From: Haliscomenobacter hydrossis DSM 1100
GTDB lineage: Bacteria > Bacteroidota > Bacteroidia > Chitinophagales > Saprospiraceae
Length of the DNA: 64,000 nt
Direction of reading: 5' to 3'
Assembly: GCF_000212735.1 (NCBI RefSeq)
Contig: NC_015510.1
Location: 558,001 to 622,000 of the forward strand
Shown here: in pieces, positions 17,618 through 27,039 of the stretch
Layout of the letters: each line of letters opens with the position of its first letter
Position numbering within the stretch: the stretch's first letter is position 1
The notes under the pieces: model-generated
What the model saw: the letters and a program-made list of their open reading frames with translations, nothing else
What the model was told of the DNA's origin: nothing
The model's database searches: none
Translations under genes and position numbers: made by a program

Positions 17618-18724
17618 TTATTTACTCAATACGGGCACCCGACTCACCTTTACCTCAAATTTTCGCGCTACGGGCACCTCTTTTTCTTCCAGGTATTCTT
17701 CCTGCCGAAAAGTTTTCACCAGTGCTACGGCAATGACGCGCAAGCGGGCATCGATGGCTTCGATGTAGTTGTCGTTGCCCATTTCAAAATTGAGTACACC
17801 CTGGGTGTAGGTATTGTGGCGTGCATACGCCGCCGGGCCATCACCCGAGTCCAGCAATTTATTCTCTTTGGCCAACACGCGGTATTTGATGTTGTTGCCT
17901 CCGCGTGGCACCGTAAAATAGCTCACCCCATCCAGGGCCAAAGAAGCCAAGGCACCGTAGGGACCGGCCAAATAGCCCAGTTTACCCGCCGCACTGACGG
18001 CATTTTTGCCCAGGGTTGCCAAACGATTGGCTTCGCTGTATTGCTTCTCGGCCTGTTCGCCAGAGCCAATCCAATAGGCCCAGGCAATGACTTCGTACGA
18101 GCGATCCGTTTCGTACTTGTTGCTGGGCAAAGTTACCGGCACTTTACTGGTTGTAGAGCCCGACCAATTGGCTTTGGCCGCAATGCGTTCGGTTTTGTCC
18201 ACCAAACTTACAATGGCAGTATCCGTACGCACCAGTACCCGACGGGTTTGTTTCACCATCTGTTTTTCAAAGCGGGTATCGTTGTTTTGATACACGGTAT
18301 CGAAGCGCTCGACCCATTTTACTGCCGTGACAAACGTACGGGTTTTTTCGGTTTGGGGAATGCGTTGAATGCGCACTTTAATCGTGCGGTCTTTTTTGGT
18401 ATCGCTGCGAAAACGAAAACGGTACACGGCGGCTTTGGGCACCTCCAGCGTTTTTTCTTTGATGGCAGCCGTATTCAGTTCTCTGAATTTTACATTGCTG
18501 GGAAATTCGGTTATCTCCACTTCTGCCAATACCGCGCCTACACTTTCGGAAAAGCTGAACACGATTTTATCTCCCGCCGCAAAACCGTAGAACAGCTCTT
18601 GTTCTTCCTTATTGGAAAACTGCAAACTTAAGTCACATACCTCGACGGGTTTTTGACCAATCCCCAATATCGGGATTCCAAAAGTTGGAAGGAGGAGGAG
18701 GAGGAGGAAAAATAGGTTTTTCAT
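17618..18724 (-). CDS. Secreted protein of unknown function
   Basis: 368 residues with a long Leu-rich signal peptide (MKNLFFLLLLLLPTFGIPIL). The mature protein begins with a beta-rich region (VCDLSLQFSNKEEQELFYGF, KIVFSFSESVGAVLAEVEI), has a Thr/Arg-rich middle (RRVLVRTDTAIVSLVDKTER) and a hydrophobic Gly/Ala-rich stretch near residues 240-275 (AGKLGYLAGPYGALASLALD). I do not recognise a family. The gene is 41 bp downstream-to-upstream from the glycosyltransferase start, on the same strand, and follows a GTTCG-type repeat. Periplasmic or outer-membrane-associated location is inferred from the signal. Confidence 0.6.
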   Translation of the reverse strand: MKNLFFLLLLLLPTFGIPILGIGQKPVEVCDLSLQFSNKEEQELFYGFAAGDKIVFSFSESVGAVLAEVEITEFPSNVKFRELNTAAIKEKTLEVPKAAVYRFRFRSDTKKDRTIKVRIQRIPQTEKTRTFVTAVKWVERFDTVYQNNDTRFEKQMVKQTRRVLVRTDTAIVSLVDKTERIAAKANWSGSTTSKVPVTLPSNKYETDRSYEVIAWAYWIGSGEQAEKQYSEANRLATLGKNAVSAAGKLGYLAGPYGALASLALDGVSYFTVPRGGNNIKYRVLAKENKLLDSGDGPAAYARHNTYTQGVLNFEMGNDNYIEAIDARLRVIAVALVKTFRQEEYLEEKEVPVARKFEVKVSRVPVLSK

Positions 18725-18732
18725 ACGTATAA

Positions 18733-18822
18733 AGGTTCGGGGGTTCGAGGGTTCGGGAGTTCGAGGGTTCGAAGGGCCAAAACCCCCGAACCCTCGAACT
18801 TTCGAACTCCCGAACCCTCATA
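18733..18822. repeat. GTTCG-rich inverted repeat, copy 2
   Basis: Left half has tandem GTTCGGGGGTTCGAGGGTTCG-like units (18734-18770), right half their reverse complement (CCCGAACCCTCGAAC, 18782-18818). Same family as 2203-2310. It fills the gap between two minus-strand genes. Confidence 0.75.
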
Positions 18823-18827
18823 TTTAA

Positions 18828-19397
18828 TCACTTTTTCCCATAAAGATACACCAACACCTTGCCCGTAGCCGCTTCACCCGAAAGTCGAAAATCGTCTTTT
18901 TCTCCACGGTATTTGCCTGCTTCGCCCGTATTGGTGGCATCGGGGGAAGCACCTTTGCGGGTTTCTGCGCCAATCAGTTTTTTGGTTCCGTAATAAAAAC
19001 GGTTTTGTGTAAAGCCATCCTCGGTTAGCGCGATCTCTTTGAGGTAAACCGGGCGACGATCTTTCAGGTAGTACCATGACTCCACTTTGGGCGCTTTACA
19101 ATACACCAATTGTGGCGCTTCCTGGTTGGAATACACGGTTACATCCACTTTTTCCTTTCCTTCAAAAACAAAAACCGGGCCGGTCACCCTTAAGGTATCC
19201 TTTTGGCCATCAATGCTTTTTACCAACTTTTCGATTTCAGCAATCGACTCAGGTCCAGTGATCGGAGGGGCATCCACGGTCAATAAGTCATTCGGACCAA
19301 GCTCTTTGGTTTCTGCATCAATTTTAGCCTCGTTTTTGCAGGCCATCATGCCCAGCAATACCAACAAACTCAGTAGTACAATTCTTTGGTTTTTCAC
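18828..19397 (-). CDS. Lipoprotein of unknown function
   Basis: 189 residues if translation starts at the GTG on 19397-19395, which gives a lipoprotein signal (VKNQRIVLLSLLVLLGMMAC). The open frame reaches 19448 but the extra residues break the signal. The mature protein has an acidic linker (DAETKELGPNDLLTVDAPP) and a beta-rich C-terminal domain (DTLRVTGPVFVFEGKEKVDV, KVLVYLYGKK). No recognised family. It is followed by a repeat and then the secreted protein at 17618-18724, on the same strand. Anchored in the inner or outer membrane by its Cys; role unknown. Confidence 0.6.
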   Translation of the reverse strand: MKNQRIVLLSLLVLLGMMACKNEAKIDAETKELGPNDLLTVDAPPITGPESIAEIEKLVKSIDGQKDTLRVTGPVFVFEGKEKVDVTVYSNQEAPQLVYCKAPKVESWYYLKDRRPVYLKEIALTEDGFTQNRFYYGTKKLIGAETRKGASPDATNTGEAGKYRGEKDDFRLSGEAATGKVLVYLYGKK

Positions 19398-19454
19398 TTT
19401 ATCAAAATTTAAAACGATTAAACATGCTCTCAAACGCCAAGAGTGCATTGGTAA

Positions 19455-21485
19455 TTATTTCTCCGCAGCATTTGATTGTCCCGGGGCGTTTGCGGTGTAC
19501 AAAATCAGCGCGGAATTCCCGGGCACCAAAACCCCGGAATTGCGAATAACTGGCGGGTTTTTCACGTCAATTAGTTCACCATTGGCCACTACTTTCCATT
19601 CAGCCCGGGGCAAGATTACGGGATGTACCTGATCGGAACCATTGTAGATGACCGCAATCGTGTGCCAGGGGTCACCATTGGCGTGATTGGACAATAAAAA
19701 GCCGGTCAGGTTTTCCTCGGTAGTTGGGATGAATTTCAAATGCTCCCGGATCATGGCCGCTGAAGTCATTCTAAAGGCGGGATGGGCTTTGCGCAGGGCA
19801 ATCAGGCCTTTGACGTAGTCAAATATTTCCTTGTACTGGTATTTCCTGGTCCAATCCAATTGATTGATTTCATCCGGTTTGTTGTAGGAGTTTTCCTCCC
19901 CTTTTTTGGTCACGACCATTTCTGTACCGGCATGTAAAAAAGGAACCCCTTGCGCCGTGAGTACCATCGTCACCGCCAGGCGATACATTTTGATTCGCTC
20001 TTCATCCAGCAGCATGGGGTTATTGATGGCCAAACGATCCCAGAGGGTGTGGTTGTCATGGCAGGAGGCGTAACTGATGGTCTGATCAGGTCCATTGGCC
20101 CAGGGGGCTTTGGAATAATTGACTTTGGAATAATCGACCTCCGGATGCCAGGTAGAAGCCACTACTCCGAATTTTACACTTTCTTTCAATCCGGCCTTAC
20201 CACTGACGAAACCTTTTTCTTTGTGGGTAAATACGTGCCCGCGGATGGCATCGCGCAGATCATCGCTGAATGCAGCGATCTTGTCCAGTTTCAGGACGTT
20301 GGCTTTGATCGCCTTTTGGTCATCGGGCAAAGGCGAAGCCCCCGCCGTCCAGCCCTCTCCGTACAAAAAGATGCTTGGATCGATGGCATGAACCGCTTTG
20401 CTGATTTGGTTCATCGTTTCAATGTCATGAATGCCCATCAAATCAAAACGGAAGCCATCAACATGGTATTCTTTCACCCAATGCAGTACCGACTCAATGA
20501 TGAACTTGCGCACCATCGGCCGCTCGGAAGCGGTTTCATTGCCGCAAGCCGAAGCGTCAGAAAAACCGCCTTTGTCATTTTGGCGGTAATAATAACCGGG
20601 TACCAGCTGGTTGAAATTGGATTTGTCGGTCACCCCCGTATGGTTGTACACGACATCCATCACCACCCGAATGCCACTGCTGTGCAGCGCACGCACCATT
20701 TGTTTGAACTCCTTGATGCGGGTAGCTCCATCCTCGGGATTGCTGCTGTAGCTGCCTTCGGGCACATTGTAATTTTGGGGATCATAGCCCCAGTTGAATT
20801 GTGGTTCATCGAGCCGGGATTCATCCACCGACATATAATCGAACACTGGTAAAAGATGTACATGGGTAATGCCCAATTCTTTGAGGTGTTCCAATCCGGT
20901 AAACTGCCCTTCGGGATTGCGGGTTTTTTCTTCGGTAAGGCCGAGGTATTTTCCCTTATTGGTAATCCCCGCAGAAGGATGAGTCGACAAGTCGCGCAAG
21001 TGCAACTCGTATAAAATGATGTCGGTAGGATTTTTTAAAGCAGGACGGTTATCAAAATCCCAGCCCACCGGGTTGGTCAGTTTGAGGTCGACCACCTGGG
21101 CCCGCTTGCCATTGGTACCAACAGCGTAGGCATAGGGATCGGGCACTTCATCCAGCCATTTACCCTCAATTTGGGCTTGAAAGGTATAGTATCGCCCTTG
21201 TAAGTTTCCTTTTACCACGGCCACCCAGGTTCCCTGAGGACCTTTTTTCATCTTGACCGTTTTGGTGGCTTTGCCGCCCAGTCCTTTTTCATAAAAGCGG
21301 AGCAGCAACTGGGTGGCGGGAGGAGACCAAACTTTAAAAGCCGAAGATTTGACGGTATAGGTTAAACCAAGGTCTTTGCCTTCGTAAACCGGATATTCGT
21401 TAAAATTGCTTTCACTCAGATCCATTGCAGCAATGGAAAACAGACCTAGTACCATAAGGCCAAATTTTGCTAATCGATTCCTCAT
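19455..21485 (-). CDS. pulA: Type I pullulanase
   Basis: 676 residues with an N-terminal hydrophobic signal (MRNRLAKFGLMVLGLFSIAA). A CBM48-type beta-sandwich (about 35-150, FKVWSPPATQLLLRFYEKG) precedes the GH13 barrel. The type I pullulanase signature NWGYDPQNYNVPEGSYSS is present, as are GH13 regions VVMDVVYNHTG, YHVDGFRFDLMG (nucleophile Asp), LYGEGWTAG (acid Glu) and YASCHDNHTLWDR (third Asp). It debranches alpha-1,6 links in pullulan, glycogen or starch. A signal peptide suggests action in the periplasm or at the surface. It stands alone rather than in a classical sus-type locus. Confidence 0.93.
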   Translation of the reverse strand: MRNRLAKFGLMVLGLFSIAAMDLSESNFNEYPVYEGKDLGLTYTVKSSAFKVWSPPATQLLLRFYEKGLGGKATKTVKMKKGPQGTWVAVVKGNLQGRYYTFQAQIEGKWLDEVPDPYAYAVGTNGKRAQVVDLKLTNPVGWDFDNRPALKNPTDIILYELHLRDLSTHPSAGITNKGKYLGLTEEKTRNPEGQFTGLEHLKELGITHVHLLPVFDYMSVDESRLDEPQFNWGYDPQNYNVPEGSYSSNPEDGATRIKEFKQMVRALHSSGIRVVMDVVYNHTGVTDKSNFNQLVPGYYYRQNDKGGFSDASACGNETASERPMVRKFIIESVLHWVKEYHVDGFRFDLMGIHDIETMNQISKAVHAIDPSIFLYGEGWTAGASPLPDDQKAIKANVLKLDKIAAFSDDLRDAIRGHVFTHKEKGFVSGKAGLKESVKFGVVASTWHPEVDYSKVNYSKAPWANGPDQTISYASCHDNHTLWDRLAINNPMLLDEERIKMYRLAVTMVLTAQGVPFLHAGTEMVVTKKGEENSYNKPDEINQLDWTRKYQYKEIFDYVKGLIALRKAHPAFRMTSAAMIREHLKFIPTTEENLTGFLLSNHANGDPWHTIAVIYNGSDQVHPVILPRAEWKVVANGELIDVKNPPVIRNSGVLVPGNSALILYTANAPGQSNAAEK

Positions 21486-21555
21486 AACCTTGCGGATTTT
21501 TACGAGGTAAAACTAGCAAAATTTGAATTAATACTGTCCCATCACTTATTTACAC

Positions 21556-22350
21556 CTAAACCACACCGGCACCTTTGACATCTGTCGGTGTTGGTGAACC
21601 GCCTTGTTTTTCCAGAGAAATGGCGAAGGCTTCAGGCTTTTGGTCGAACTTGAAAGAAACCAGGCCTTTTTGAATTTCTGCCCAATCCACGACACCAAGA
21701 CTTACTGGTTGTCCAGCAACGATAGCCCAAAGTTGGTATTGTTTGTTGCTGCCGGGATCTTGCAAATTCAAAAAATTCAGGTGTGCTGCTTTTTCGTTTT
21801 GATTCCAGTAGACTGCCGCAATGGGTTGATCTCCACCTTTTACGATGATCTTTTTTATACCATCCTGGCTCAGAATCGTCAATTGTTTCTGCAAAAATTG
21901 TTCATTCTTTGCACAGTCTTGTTCCTTGGAACGTAAGGCCCATAGCTCTTGCTGCAGTTTATCCGCGTTTTGTTGTGCCGTTTGTTTTTCCATAAACATC
22001 CAGCCTGCGAGAGCCAGACCTACCACTGCTGCTGCAATTGGCAACCAGGCCATCCTTTTTCGGGGCAATGCCTTCACTTCCTTCAAGGAAGGTTCGGGGG
22101 TTGCAGTTACGATAGGTAGAGTTGCAGTTTCAGCCAAAATATTGGACAAAATATAGTCTGGGGGGGTCAAACCCTCCAGGGTATGGTATGCACCCATTGC
22201 ATTTTCCACCTCTGCGATCTCGTTCTGAATCTCTGGATATTGCGCGGCCAGTTTTTCAACTGCCTCACGTTCGGCTTCACTCAATTGATCAAAAACATAC
22301 AACTCTATGACGCCGCTATCCAAATACTCCTGAATATTAAATTGTTCCAC
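21556..22350 (-). CDS. Anti-sigma factor, RskA-like
   Basis: 264 residues with a GTG start at 22350-22348. The N-terminal cytoplasmic part (MEQFNIQEYLDSGVIELYVF, LAAQYPEIQNEIAEVENAMG) looks like a zinc-less anti-sigma domain. One membrane segment lies at about residues 99-116 (MAWLPIAAAVVGLALAGWMF), then a periplasmic coiled coil and the RskA domain (VYWNQNEKAAHLNFLNLQDP, YQLWAIVAGQPVSLGVVD, FAISLEKQGGSPTPT). It should hold the ECF sigma factor encoded 118 bp upstream at the membrane and release it on a signal. The pairing and order are typical. Confidence 0.9.
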   Translation of the reverse strand: MEQFNIQEYLDSGVIELYVFDQLSEAEREAVEKLAAQYPEIQNEIAEVENAMGAYHTLEGLTPPDYILSNILAETATLPIVTATPEPSLKEVKALPRKRMAWLPIAAAVVGLALAGWMFMEKQTAQQNADKLQQELWALRSKEQDCAKNEQFLQKQLTILSQDGIKKIIVKGGDQPIAAVYWNQNEKAAHLNFLNLQDPGSNKQYQLWAIVAGQPVSLGVVDWAEIQKGLVSFKFDQKPEAFAISLEKQGGSPTPTDVKGAGVV

Positions 22351-22468
22351 TTGCTAGAGGATTAATGGTTATTTATTTCTTTATGAGACATTGCATTGCG
22401 CTTAAAGGCTACCACACCGTGGAGATTCAGTTGAATCTGCCTTTGGTTTTGTCTCATATTGGTTCGGT

Positions 22469-23023
22469 TCACACATTCTCGTTGCGCAAAATTTTACGCA
22501 GATGGGTAATGGCCGCTCGGGCACGGGTTTTTACCGTTCCAAGCGGAATCCCCAGAAGTTCCTCCACTTCTGACTGCGTATAATTTTGATAGTATAAAAG
22601 GTCAATCATTTGACGATGACGTTCATCCATTCGGTCAAGCACATTGCGCAAACCGACATCCGGTATGCGCGCTTCTGATTTGGGACCCTTACCATCTGAT
22701 ACGAGGTAATCCATCTGATCGGTTTTCGATCGTTGCGAAACAACCCGCGAACGGGTGTGATCCAAAGCGGCATTTTTGGCAATGCGCATCATCCAACCCA
22801 GTAAGGAACCTTTATCTTCCTGATATTGATGTCCTCTTTGCCATATTTTAAGAAAGACGTCCTGCAGGATCTCCGCAGCGTCTTCCTGATTTCCGATAGT
22901 CTTTACGATTAAGCCATACAAGGATGAAGAATAACGTTGATAGAGCATGGGAATTACGGCACGGTCACTGTTCTTGACCATTTCAACGAGTTGATGTTCC
23001 GGGAATGTGGTTTTTTGTTCCAT
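22469..23023 (-). CDS. ECF RNA polymerase sigma factor (SigK-like)
   Basis: 184 residues from the ATG at 23023; the longer open frame adds five residues. Region 2 shows RYSSSLYGLIVKTIGNQEDA and EILQDVFLKIWQR, with the DNA-melting segment LLGWMMRIAKNAALDHTRSR. Region 4 has the helix-turn-helix RHRQMIDLLYYQNYTQSEVE and ELLGIPLGTVKTRARAAITH. This is the SigK/SigL type paired with RskA-like anti-sigma factors, encoded next downstream. The regulon is unknown; autoregulation is usual in this class. Confidence 0.93.
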   Translation of the reverse strand: MEQKTTFPEHQLVEMVKNSDRAVIPMLYQRYSSSLYGLIVKTIGNQEDAAEILQDVFLKIWQRGHQYQEDKGSLLGWMMRIAKNAALDHTRSRVVSQRSKTDQMDYLVSDGKGPKSEARIPDVGLRNVLDRMDERHRQMIDLLYYQNYTQSEVEELLGIPLGTVKTRARAAITHLRKILRNENV

Positions 23024-23198
23024 AAAAAGATTTATCAAATTCTACATCAAAGGTGGTCTAATTGCTTGTTCATAACCAAATTATGGTTGGTTTGAAAAAA
23101 ATGGGTAGCCCAACTTTATGCGAATCAGAATAGGCAAGATAAAAAAATTAGGTCTTAAGGCAAAAAAAATAGATATTTAGTGTAAAAAGCGTCAACAA

Positions 23199-24467
23199 TT
23201 GAACATTTTCGAGATCATCAACAACCCTTTTGGCACTTTTGTTCTGGGATTATTGGTCGCAACTGGCGTAGGCTCCATCATTGGTTTGGAACGCGAGTTT
23301 AACACCCACCACGATGTAGCGCATTTAGGTGGCTTGCGTACGTTTACGCTGATTGCTGTAACGGGTTTTATTGTCGGGACACTGGCTCAACAGACCCATG
23401 TCTATTTTTTGCTCGCCGGGCTGCTGGGATTCATTGGTTTGTTAAGCACCGCGTACTACATCCAGGCCCTCAATCAACGTTTGGGGCTGACTACTGAGTT
23501 GGGCATGCTATTGACCTTCTCGCTGGGTATTTTGATTGCTTACAAGTTTATACAGGAAGCCCTGGCGGCTGTTGTGGTCATTACCACCATTTTGTCACTA
23601 AAAGAACAGTTGCACGGCATTGTAAAAAAGTTGACGCAAGAAGAAATGTCGGCTTTTATCAAATTCATCATTCTGGCGCTGCTTGTCCTGCCTTTGTTGC
23701 CCAATCAAACTTTTGGTCCCGAAAACTCCATCAATGTGAAGGATCTGGGCTGGATTGTCCTGGTGGTGTTGACCTTCAGTTTTGGTGGCTACCTATTGCT
23801 CAAGTTTGGCACTCCGAATAAAGGAATTCTGTTGTCGGCATTGATTGGTGGGCTTTTTTCCTCGACGATGATTGCCTGGATATTTGCTTCGCGCAGCCGG
23901 GAAAAACCCGAATACGGCGCAGTATACGGTGCCGGAATTGTACTGGCCTCTTCCGTCATGCTGGTCAGGGTATTCATTTTGTGTTCGATTTTTGCTTTCC
24001 CAGTAGCCAAACTATTGCTACTCCCTTTGTCCCTGATGTTGTTTACGAGCATCGTTCCGGCTTTCATCAGCTGGAGAAAAGAAGAAAAAGCACAAACCGG
24101 AGCCATTGTTGCGGGCAACCCGCTGGACGTCAAAAACGCCTTATTCTTTGCGGGCTTGTACATTGCCACTACCCTGTTGATGTACTACAGCCGCGAATGG
24201 TTAAGCGAATCGATGGTTTACGCCACTGCTGCCGTTACGGGTATCGCCGACATCGACGCCATCACCTTGAGTACGGCCAAGTGGGCATCGCAACACACTG
24301 ACCAACATCGCATGGCCGTGAACTTGATCCTGACCGCCATTTTTTCCAACTCTATTTTCAAACTATCGGTAAGTTTGATTCGCGGCGTCCCGGCATTGAA
24401 GATTGCCGCTTTGAAAGGATTTGGCCTGGTCATCGCCACCGGGCTGCTTTATTTACTTCTCAGCTGA
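23199..24467 (+). CDS. MgtC/SapB-DUF4010 family membrane protein
   Basis: 422 residues starting at TTG 23199; an in-frame TAG lies 21 bp upstream and no ATG or GTG is nearer, so TTG is the likely start. About 12 hydrophobic segments. The N-terminal MgtC-like domain has GVGSIIGLEREFN and the conserved LGGLRTFTLIAVTGF; the C-terminal DUF4010 part has the acidic IADIDAITLSTAKWA. MgtC-like proteins are tied to magnesium homeostasis and envelope physiology, while the function of the DUF4010 group is not established. Divergent from the sigma/anti-sigma pair; the 175-bp gap has no clear promoter. Confidence 0.82.
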   Translation: MNIFEIINNPFGTFVLGLLVATGVGSIIGLEREFNTHHDVAHLGGLRTFTLIAVTGFIVGTLAQQTHVYFLLAGLLGFIGLLSTAYYIQALNQRLGLTTELGMLLTFSLGILIAYKFIQEALAAVVVITTILSLKEQLHGIVKKLTQEEMSAFIKFIILALLVLPLLPNQTFGPENSINVKDLGWIVLVVLTFSFGGYLLLKFGTPNKGILLSALIGGLFSSTMIAWIFASRSREKPEYGAVYGAGIVLASSVMLVRVFILCSIFAFPVAKLLLLPLSLMLFTSIVPAFISWRKEEKAQTGAIVAGNPLDVKNALFFAGLYIATTLLMYYSREWLSESMVYATAAVTGIADIDAITLSTAKWASQHTDQHRMAVNLILTAIFSNSIFKLSVSLIRGVPALKIAALKGFGLVIATGLLYLLLS

Positions 24468-24510
24468 TTAACGAGAGTCTGCTTGGCTCAAGCGCTCCCG
24501 TAGCAACAGT

Positions 24511-25542
24511 CTATTGACTTGCAGCAAGTTTTCCGGCATCCCGGCTAAAAAACGAATTGAGGTAACGAATCAGCTCCTTTTTTACAGCATCATTCAAATG
24601 AGGAAATGAGTTGATGTATTGGTTCATGCCATTCTGCTTGTCCCGGTAAAGGCGTAAAGTTGCCTCTAAAATGGTTTTATCGGCTTTTACGCCCATAAAA
24701 GCCCGATCGCGCACGGTTTGGATGTTGGTTCCCGTAGCCGGTACGGCATACCCGGCGTTGACGAATCCACTAAAATCAAAATCGTGCGGAATAACCACGG
24801 TTTTCCCGCCATTTAAGGGCTTGAAGTATTTGACATTTTTTTGCCCCTTCACAATGCTCCAATCGGTATTGCCAATCATGTATTGGAAAACTGCCACTTG
24901 ATTTTCACTGTTGGCATCTAGCGAATCAAGGGGAATTACAAAGCTGTCTTTGTTTTCTTTTAACTGCAAGCGCTGCGAAATCTCGGCGTCGTCTTCCACC
25001 ACAAAAGCGAAGCGCATTATTTTTTGATGGGGTTTCCCGGAATTGATATAGGTTACTTTGAGCAATTGGGTACGGTAACTGTATGGACTGATTTCCCGAT
25101 AAATGCCATAAGCCAGGTATTCACGCAACAAATGTTCATCTGAGTCATGATCTTCAAAACAATGGGTCACCCATTTTAAGTCATTAAAGTTGGCCAGGTT
25201 TCTAGCTTGCAATTCTTTTTTGGGGAAGGTGACTTTTATGGGTGGAAAATCACAAAAAAGTCGCCGGTAACGCCCGCGCACCGATAGTTTTACCGTCCAG
25301 GAAACGGAATCGCCGTTTTCGGTTTTGTAGCGCAAAATGGCAGGAAAAGTTTGGTCTTTCTTGCGAAACTCATTTAAGGCATTAAAATCCAGTTCCAGTG
25401 AAACTTCCTGAGTCGGAATTTTACCCAGGGTTTCAAAGATGGAAGCATTTTGTGCCTTTCCGCCAGCCAAGGGCAGCAAAACGATCAGCCCGACCAGAAG
25501 AGTGTACATCCCGTTGTTACCAATCCTATTTCCCATAGTCAT
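24511..25542 (-). CDS. Secreted protein, possibly CotH-like fold
   Basis: 343 residues from the ATG at 25542 (a second ATG at 25536 is equally possible). A signal segment (MYTLLVGLIVLLPLAGGKAQ) follows a short basic leader. The body is mixed alpha/beta with FPAILRYKTENGDSVSWTVK, DLKWVTHCFEDHDSDEHLLR, YMIGNTDWSIVKGQKNVKYF and HDFDFSGFVNAGYA. The NTDWS...DFDFSG arrangement recalls the catalytic and metal regions of CotH/HipA-like kinase folds, but I cannot confirm it. Located outside the cytoplasm. It diverges from the alkaline phosphatase gene (182-bp gap). Function unknown. Confidence 0.6.
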   Translation of the reverse strand: MTMGNRIGNNGMYTLLVGLIVLLPLAGGKAQNASIFETLGKIPTQEVSLELDFNALNEFRKKDQTFPAILRYKTENGDSVSWTVKLSVRGRYRRLFCDFPPIKVTFPKKELQARNLANFNDLKWVTHCFEDHDSDEHLLREYLAYGIYREISPYSYRTQLLKVTYINSGKPHQKIMRFAFVVEDDAEISQRLQLKENKDSFVIPLDSLDANSENQVAVFQYMIGNTDWSIVKGQKNVKYFKPLNGGKTVVIPHDFDFSGFVNAGYAVPATGTNIQTVRDRAFMGVKADKTILEATLRLYRDKQNGMNQYINSFPHLNDAVKKELIRYLNSFFSRDAGKLAASQ

Positions 25543-25724
25543 ATATTTACAACATTGGACAAAGTTACTCAAGCTTAGGTTTCCAATGGATTTGTTAAGA
25601 TAAAAAAACAGGATTAACCGCAATGCGCACAAATTTTTATCTTTGTTCCCCAATTTAGCTTTTTTAAAAGCCGTTACAATTCAATAAGATTGGTTATTTT
25701 ACCCAATCATAATCTGGAAAAGCG

Positions 25725-26900
25725 ATGTTGAAGAGATTGGTGCAAAAAATATCGGGTAAAATGTTGCTGCTAACGGGCCTTACCACGGTTTTATGGGCGT
25801 GTGGAAGCGCGGCCCCCGTTGAATCGGCTTTGCCCGATAAACCCAAAAATATCATTTTGATGATTGGCGACGGGATGGGACTTTCTCAGATCAGTGCAGC
25901 CATGTACAGCAACAACAATCGCCTCAACATGGAGCAAATGCCCGTATTGGGCTTCCACAAATCGTATTCTTACGACGACCTGGTTACCGATTCCGCAGCA
26001 GGTGCCACGGCTTTTGCCTGTGGCATCAAAACTTTCAATGGGGCCATCGGGGTTGATAAAGATACGCTGGGGGTCAAAACCATCCTCGAAGAAGCGGAAG
26101 AAAATGGTTTGGCAACGGGTTTAATTGCCACATCTACCATTGTCCATGCCACACCTGCGGCATTCATTGCCCATGTAGTTTCCAGAGAACAATACGAAGA
26201 AATTGCGGCAGACATGATCAAAACGCAGGTGGACTTATTGATCGGTGGCGGCAAAAAGTATTTTGACCGCCGCGAGAATGACAGCCGCAACCTCTACGAA
26301 GAATATCAACAAAAAGACTACAAAGTCAGTGACTATTCGCAAGAAGATATGCACGACATGCGCTGGGATCCTACCAGCAATTTGCTCTACCTCACTGCCG
26401 ATAAACACCCGCTCAACGTGGGTGCAGGCCGGGATTATTTGCCTTATGCCACCCGGCGTGCGCTAGAGTTTTTGGAAAAACGCAGCAAAGACAAGGGCTT
26501 TTTCATCATGATTGAAGGTTCACAGATCGACTGGGCCTGCCATGCCAACGATGGCAAACTGGCCATTAAAGAAGCCCTGGATTTTGATCGTGCCATCGGA
26601 GAAGCGCTTAGTTTTGCCCGCTCGCGGGGCAATACCCTGGTCATTGTCACCGCCGACCACGAGTGCGGGGGTATGGCCCTCAACCCCGGCTCAAAAATGA
26701 ATAAAATTGAACCTGCGTTTACGACCATCAACCACACGGCCAGCATGATTCCGGTTTTTGCCTATGGCCCAATGTCCAAACAATTCGCGGGTATTTTTGA
26801 AAACACCAGCATCCACAAAAAAATGCGCCAGGCCTTTGGTTTTGCCGAAACCAAAACCCAAACCTACCGCGGGAGTACCAGTGGTGGTAAAAATCCTTGA
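25725..26900 (+). CDS. Alkaline phosphatase
   Basis: 391 residues with a lipoprotein-like signal (LLLTGLTTVLWACGS). Alkaline phosphatase superfamily motifs are clear: metal site IILMIGDGMGLSQ, the nucleophile serine in LVTDSAAGATAFACG, and the metal ligands in MIEGSQIDWACHAND and IVTADHECGGMAL. It hydrolyses phosphate monoesters in the periplasm or at the surface, releasing phosphate. A TATCTTTG box at 25638-25645 could be its -7 element, though no good -33 box is in place. No Pho-box-like sequence was recognised. Conservation of the core is complete, so it is probably active. Confidence 0.93.
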   Translation: MLKRLVQKISGKMLLLTGLTTVLWACGSAAPVESALPDKPKNIILMIGDGMGLSQISAAMYSNNNRLNMEQMPVLGFHKSYSYDDLVTDSAAGATAFACGIKTFNGAIGVDKDTLGVKTILEEAEENGLATGLIATSTIVHATPAAFIAHVVSREQYEEIAADMIKTQVDLLIGGGKKYFDRRENDSRNLYEEYQQKDYKVSDYSQEDMHDMRWDPTSNLLYLTADKHPLNVGAGRDYLPYATRRALEFLEKRSKDKGFFIMIEGSQIDWACHANDGKLAIKEALDFDRAIGEALSFARSRGNTLVIVTADHECGGMALNPGSKMNKIEPAFTTINHTASMIPVFAYGPMSKQFAGIFENTSIHKKMRQAFGFAETKTQTYRGSTSGGKNP

Positions 26901-26981
26901 CCGATTTGGTGACCCAAAGATTTTTTAGCATCTAAACTGAACAATTCAAACGCTGTTTTATTATAAAGCAACAACTATCGC

Positions 26982-27018
26982 TGCGCGATTGTCATCAGTA
27001 GGAGGACATCATCGCGCA
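26982..27018 (+). other. Small hairpin upstream of acyl-CoA dehydrogenase
   Basis: TGCGCGAT (26982-26989) and ATCGCGCA (27011-27018) form an 8-bp perfect stem with a 21-base loop, ending 21 bp before the ATG at 27040. It could affect translation or be a binding site; nothing more can be said. Confidence 0.3.
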
Positions 27019-27039
27019 ACAGGTGCAAAATATAGTTTT

